Assembly (NCBI GenBank): GCA_023213315.1
Contig: JAKCPI010005203.1
Location: forward strand, 124,001-188,000
Origin: Euborellia annulipes
Lineage: Eukaryota; Arthropoda; Insecta; Dermaptera; Anisolabididae
Direction: 5' to 3'
DNA length: 64,000 nucleotides
In this document: in pieces, positions 63,830 through 64,000 of the stretch
Layout: each line of letters begins with the position of its first letter
How positions within the stretch are numbered: the first letter of the stretch is position 1
Notes under the pieces: generated by a model
Told to the model about the DNA's origin: nothing
The model's database searches: none
The model's input: only the letters and a program-made list of their open reading frames with translations
Translations under genes and position numbers: made by a program

Positions 63830-64000
63830 AGGAGAGGGTCCGCCGCAGGTGGGCCCGAGCCAGCTGGCGGGTGGTCCAGGGGGGCCCCCTGGCTAGTAAA
63901 AAATATTTAAAAAAAACATAAAAATAAAATAAATACCACAAATTAAATGCTTTAATTAATGTGCATTTTTAAATTAATTAATTAATTTGAATCGTTCGGT
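63830..64000. other. GC-rich transposon-end-like block, then AT-rich edge
   Basis: 63833-63896 contains 'ggtccaggggggccccctgg' and GGCTAGT, which looks like a small transposon end. Its partner is not in the window. Confidence 0.3.

Noticed and set aside
1..64000. CRISPR array, bacterial operon or phage genes
   Set aside because: Repeats are not regularly spaced with unique spacers, and introns, SINEs and LINEs show eukaryotic DNA.

Overview
The window looks like nuclear DNA of an invertebrate metazoan, most likely an arthropod, but the species cannot be fixed from sequence alone. It is AT-rich and holds one GT-AG spliced gene. Most of the rest is transposon debris: a Copia retroelement, LINE 3' fragments, tRNA-derived SINEs, many small hAT-type elements with 8-bp target duplications, a piggyBac relic, a Harbinger-like MITE, foldback elements, and a family of small palindromic elements carrying hammerhead-ribozyme cores like those of Penelope-like elements (PLEs). 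I see no bacterial-style operon, CRISPR array, intact tRNA or rRNA gene, or intact autonomous transposon.

Layout. 1-3137: Copia-type gag-pol, cut by the window edge, frameshifted, and lacking a recognisable RNase H end and LTR. 3340-6000: PLE fragment, a 178-bp duplicated hairpin unit, a tRNA-derived SINE, and a 1.3-kb palindrome with 629-bp arms. 6115-15260: small hAT elements and copies of an unclassified dispersed repeat, here called Rep-A. 7131-24959 (+): one 11-exon gene for an unrecognised 649-residue protein; its introns hold LINE, SINE, hAT, Rep-A and palindromic elements. 25240-33450: a PLE element, a LINE 3' end, more hAT elements and a CpG-rich patch at 29730-30060 that could be a promoter and first exon. 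34332-36040: a piggyBac element with TTAA sites and a broken transposase. 37059-51070: hAT, PLE, SINE and Rep-A copies, many nested. 52070-53645: a foldback element whose inverted arms carry tandem repeats of about 155-165 bp. 54258-54645: Harbinger-like MITE. 55000-59450: mostly low-complexity AT-rich DNA. 59460-62335: consecutive Rep-A copies. 62515-63718: another dispersed repeat and a final PLE palindrome.

Two things stand out. First, at least five small elements, mostly palindromic, carry hammerhead cores (CUGANGA, stem II, GAAACGU). In six cores I can fold stem II and at least part of stem I by eye, and five elements have 13-14 bp flanking direct repeats. This fits non-autonomous PLEs whose short palindromic stem III implies cleavage as dimers. 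Second, the host gene encodes four tandem cysteine modules (C-x3/4-C-x-C-x5-C-[IP]-[HY]), each in its own exon, and every intron I could place is phase 0, as expected from exon duplication. I cannot name this protein family.
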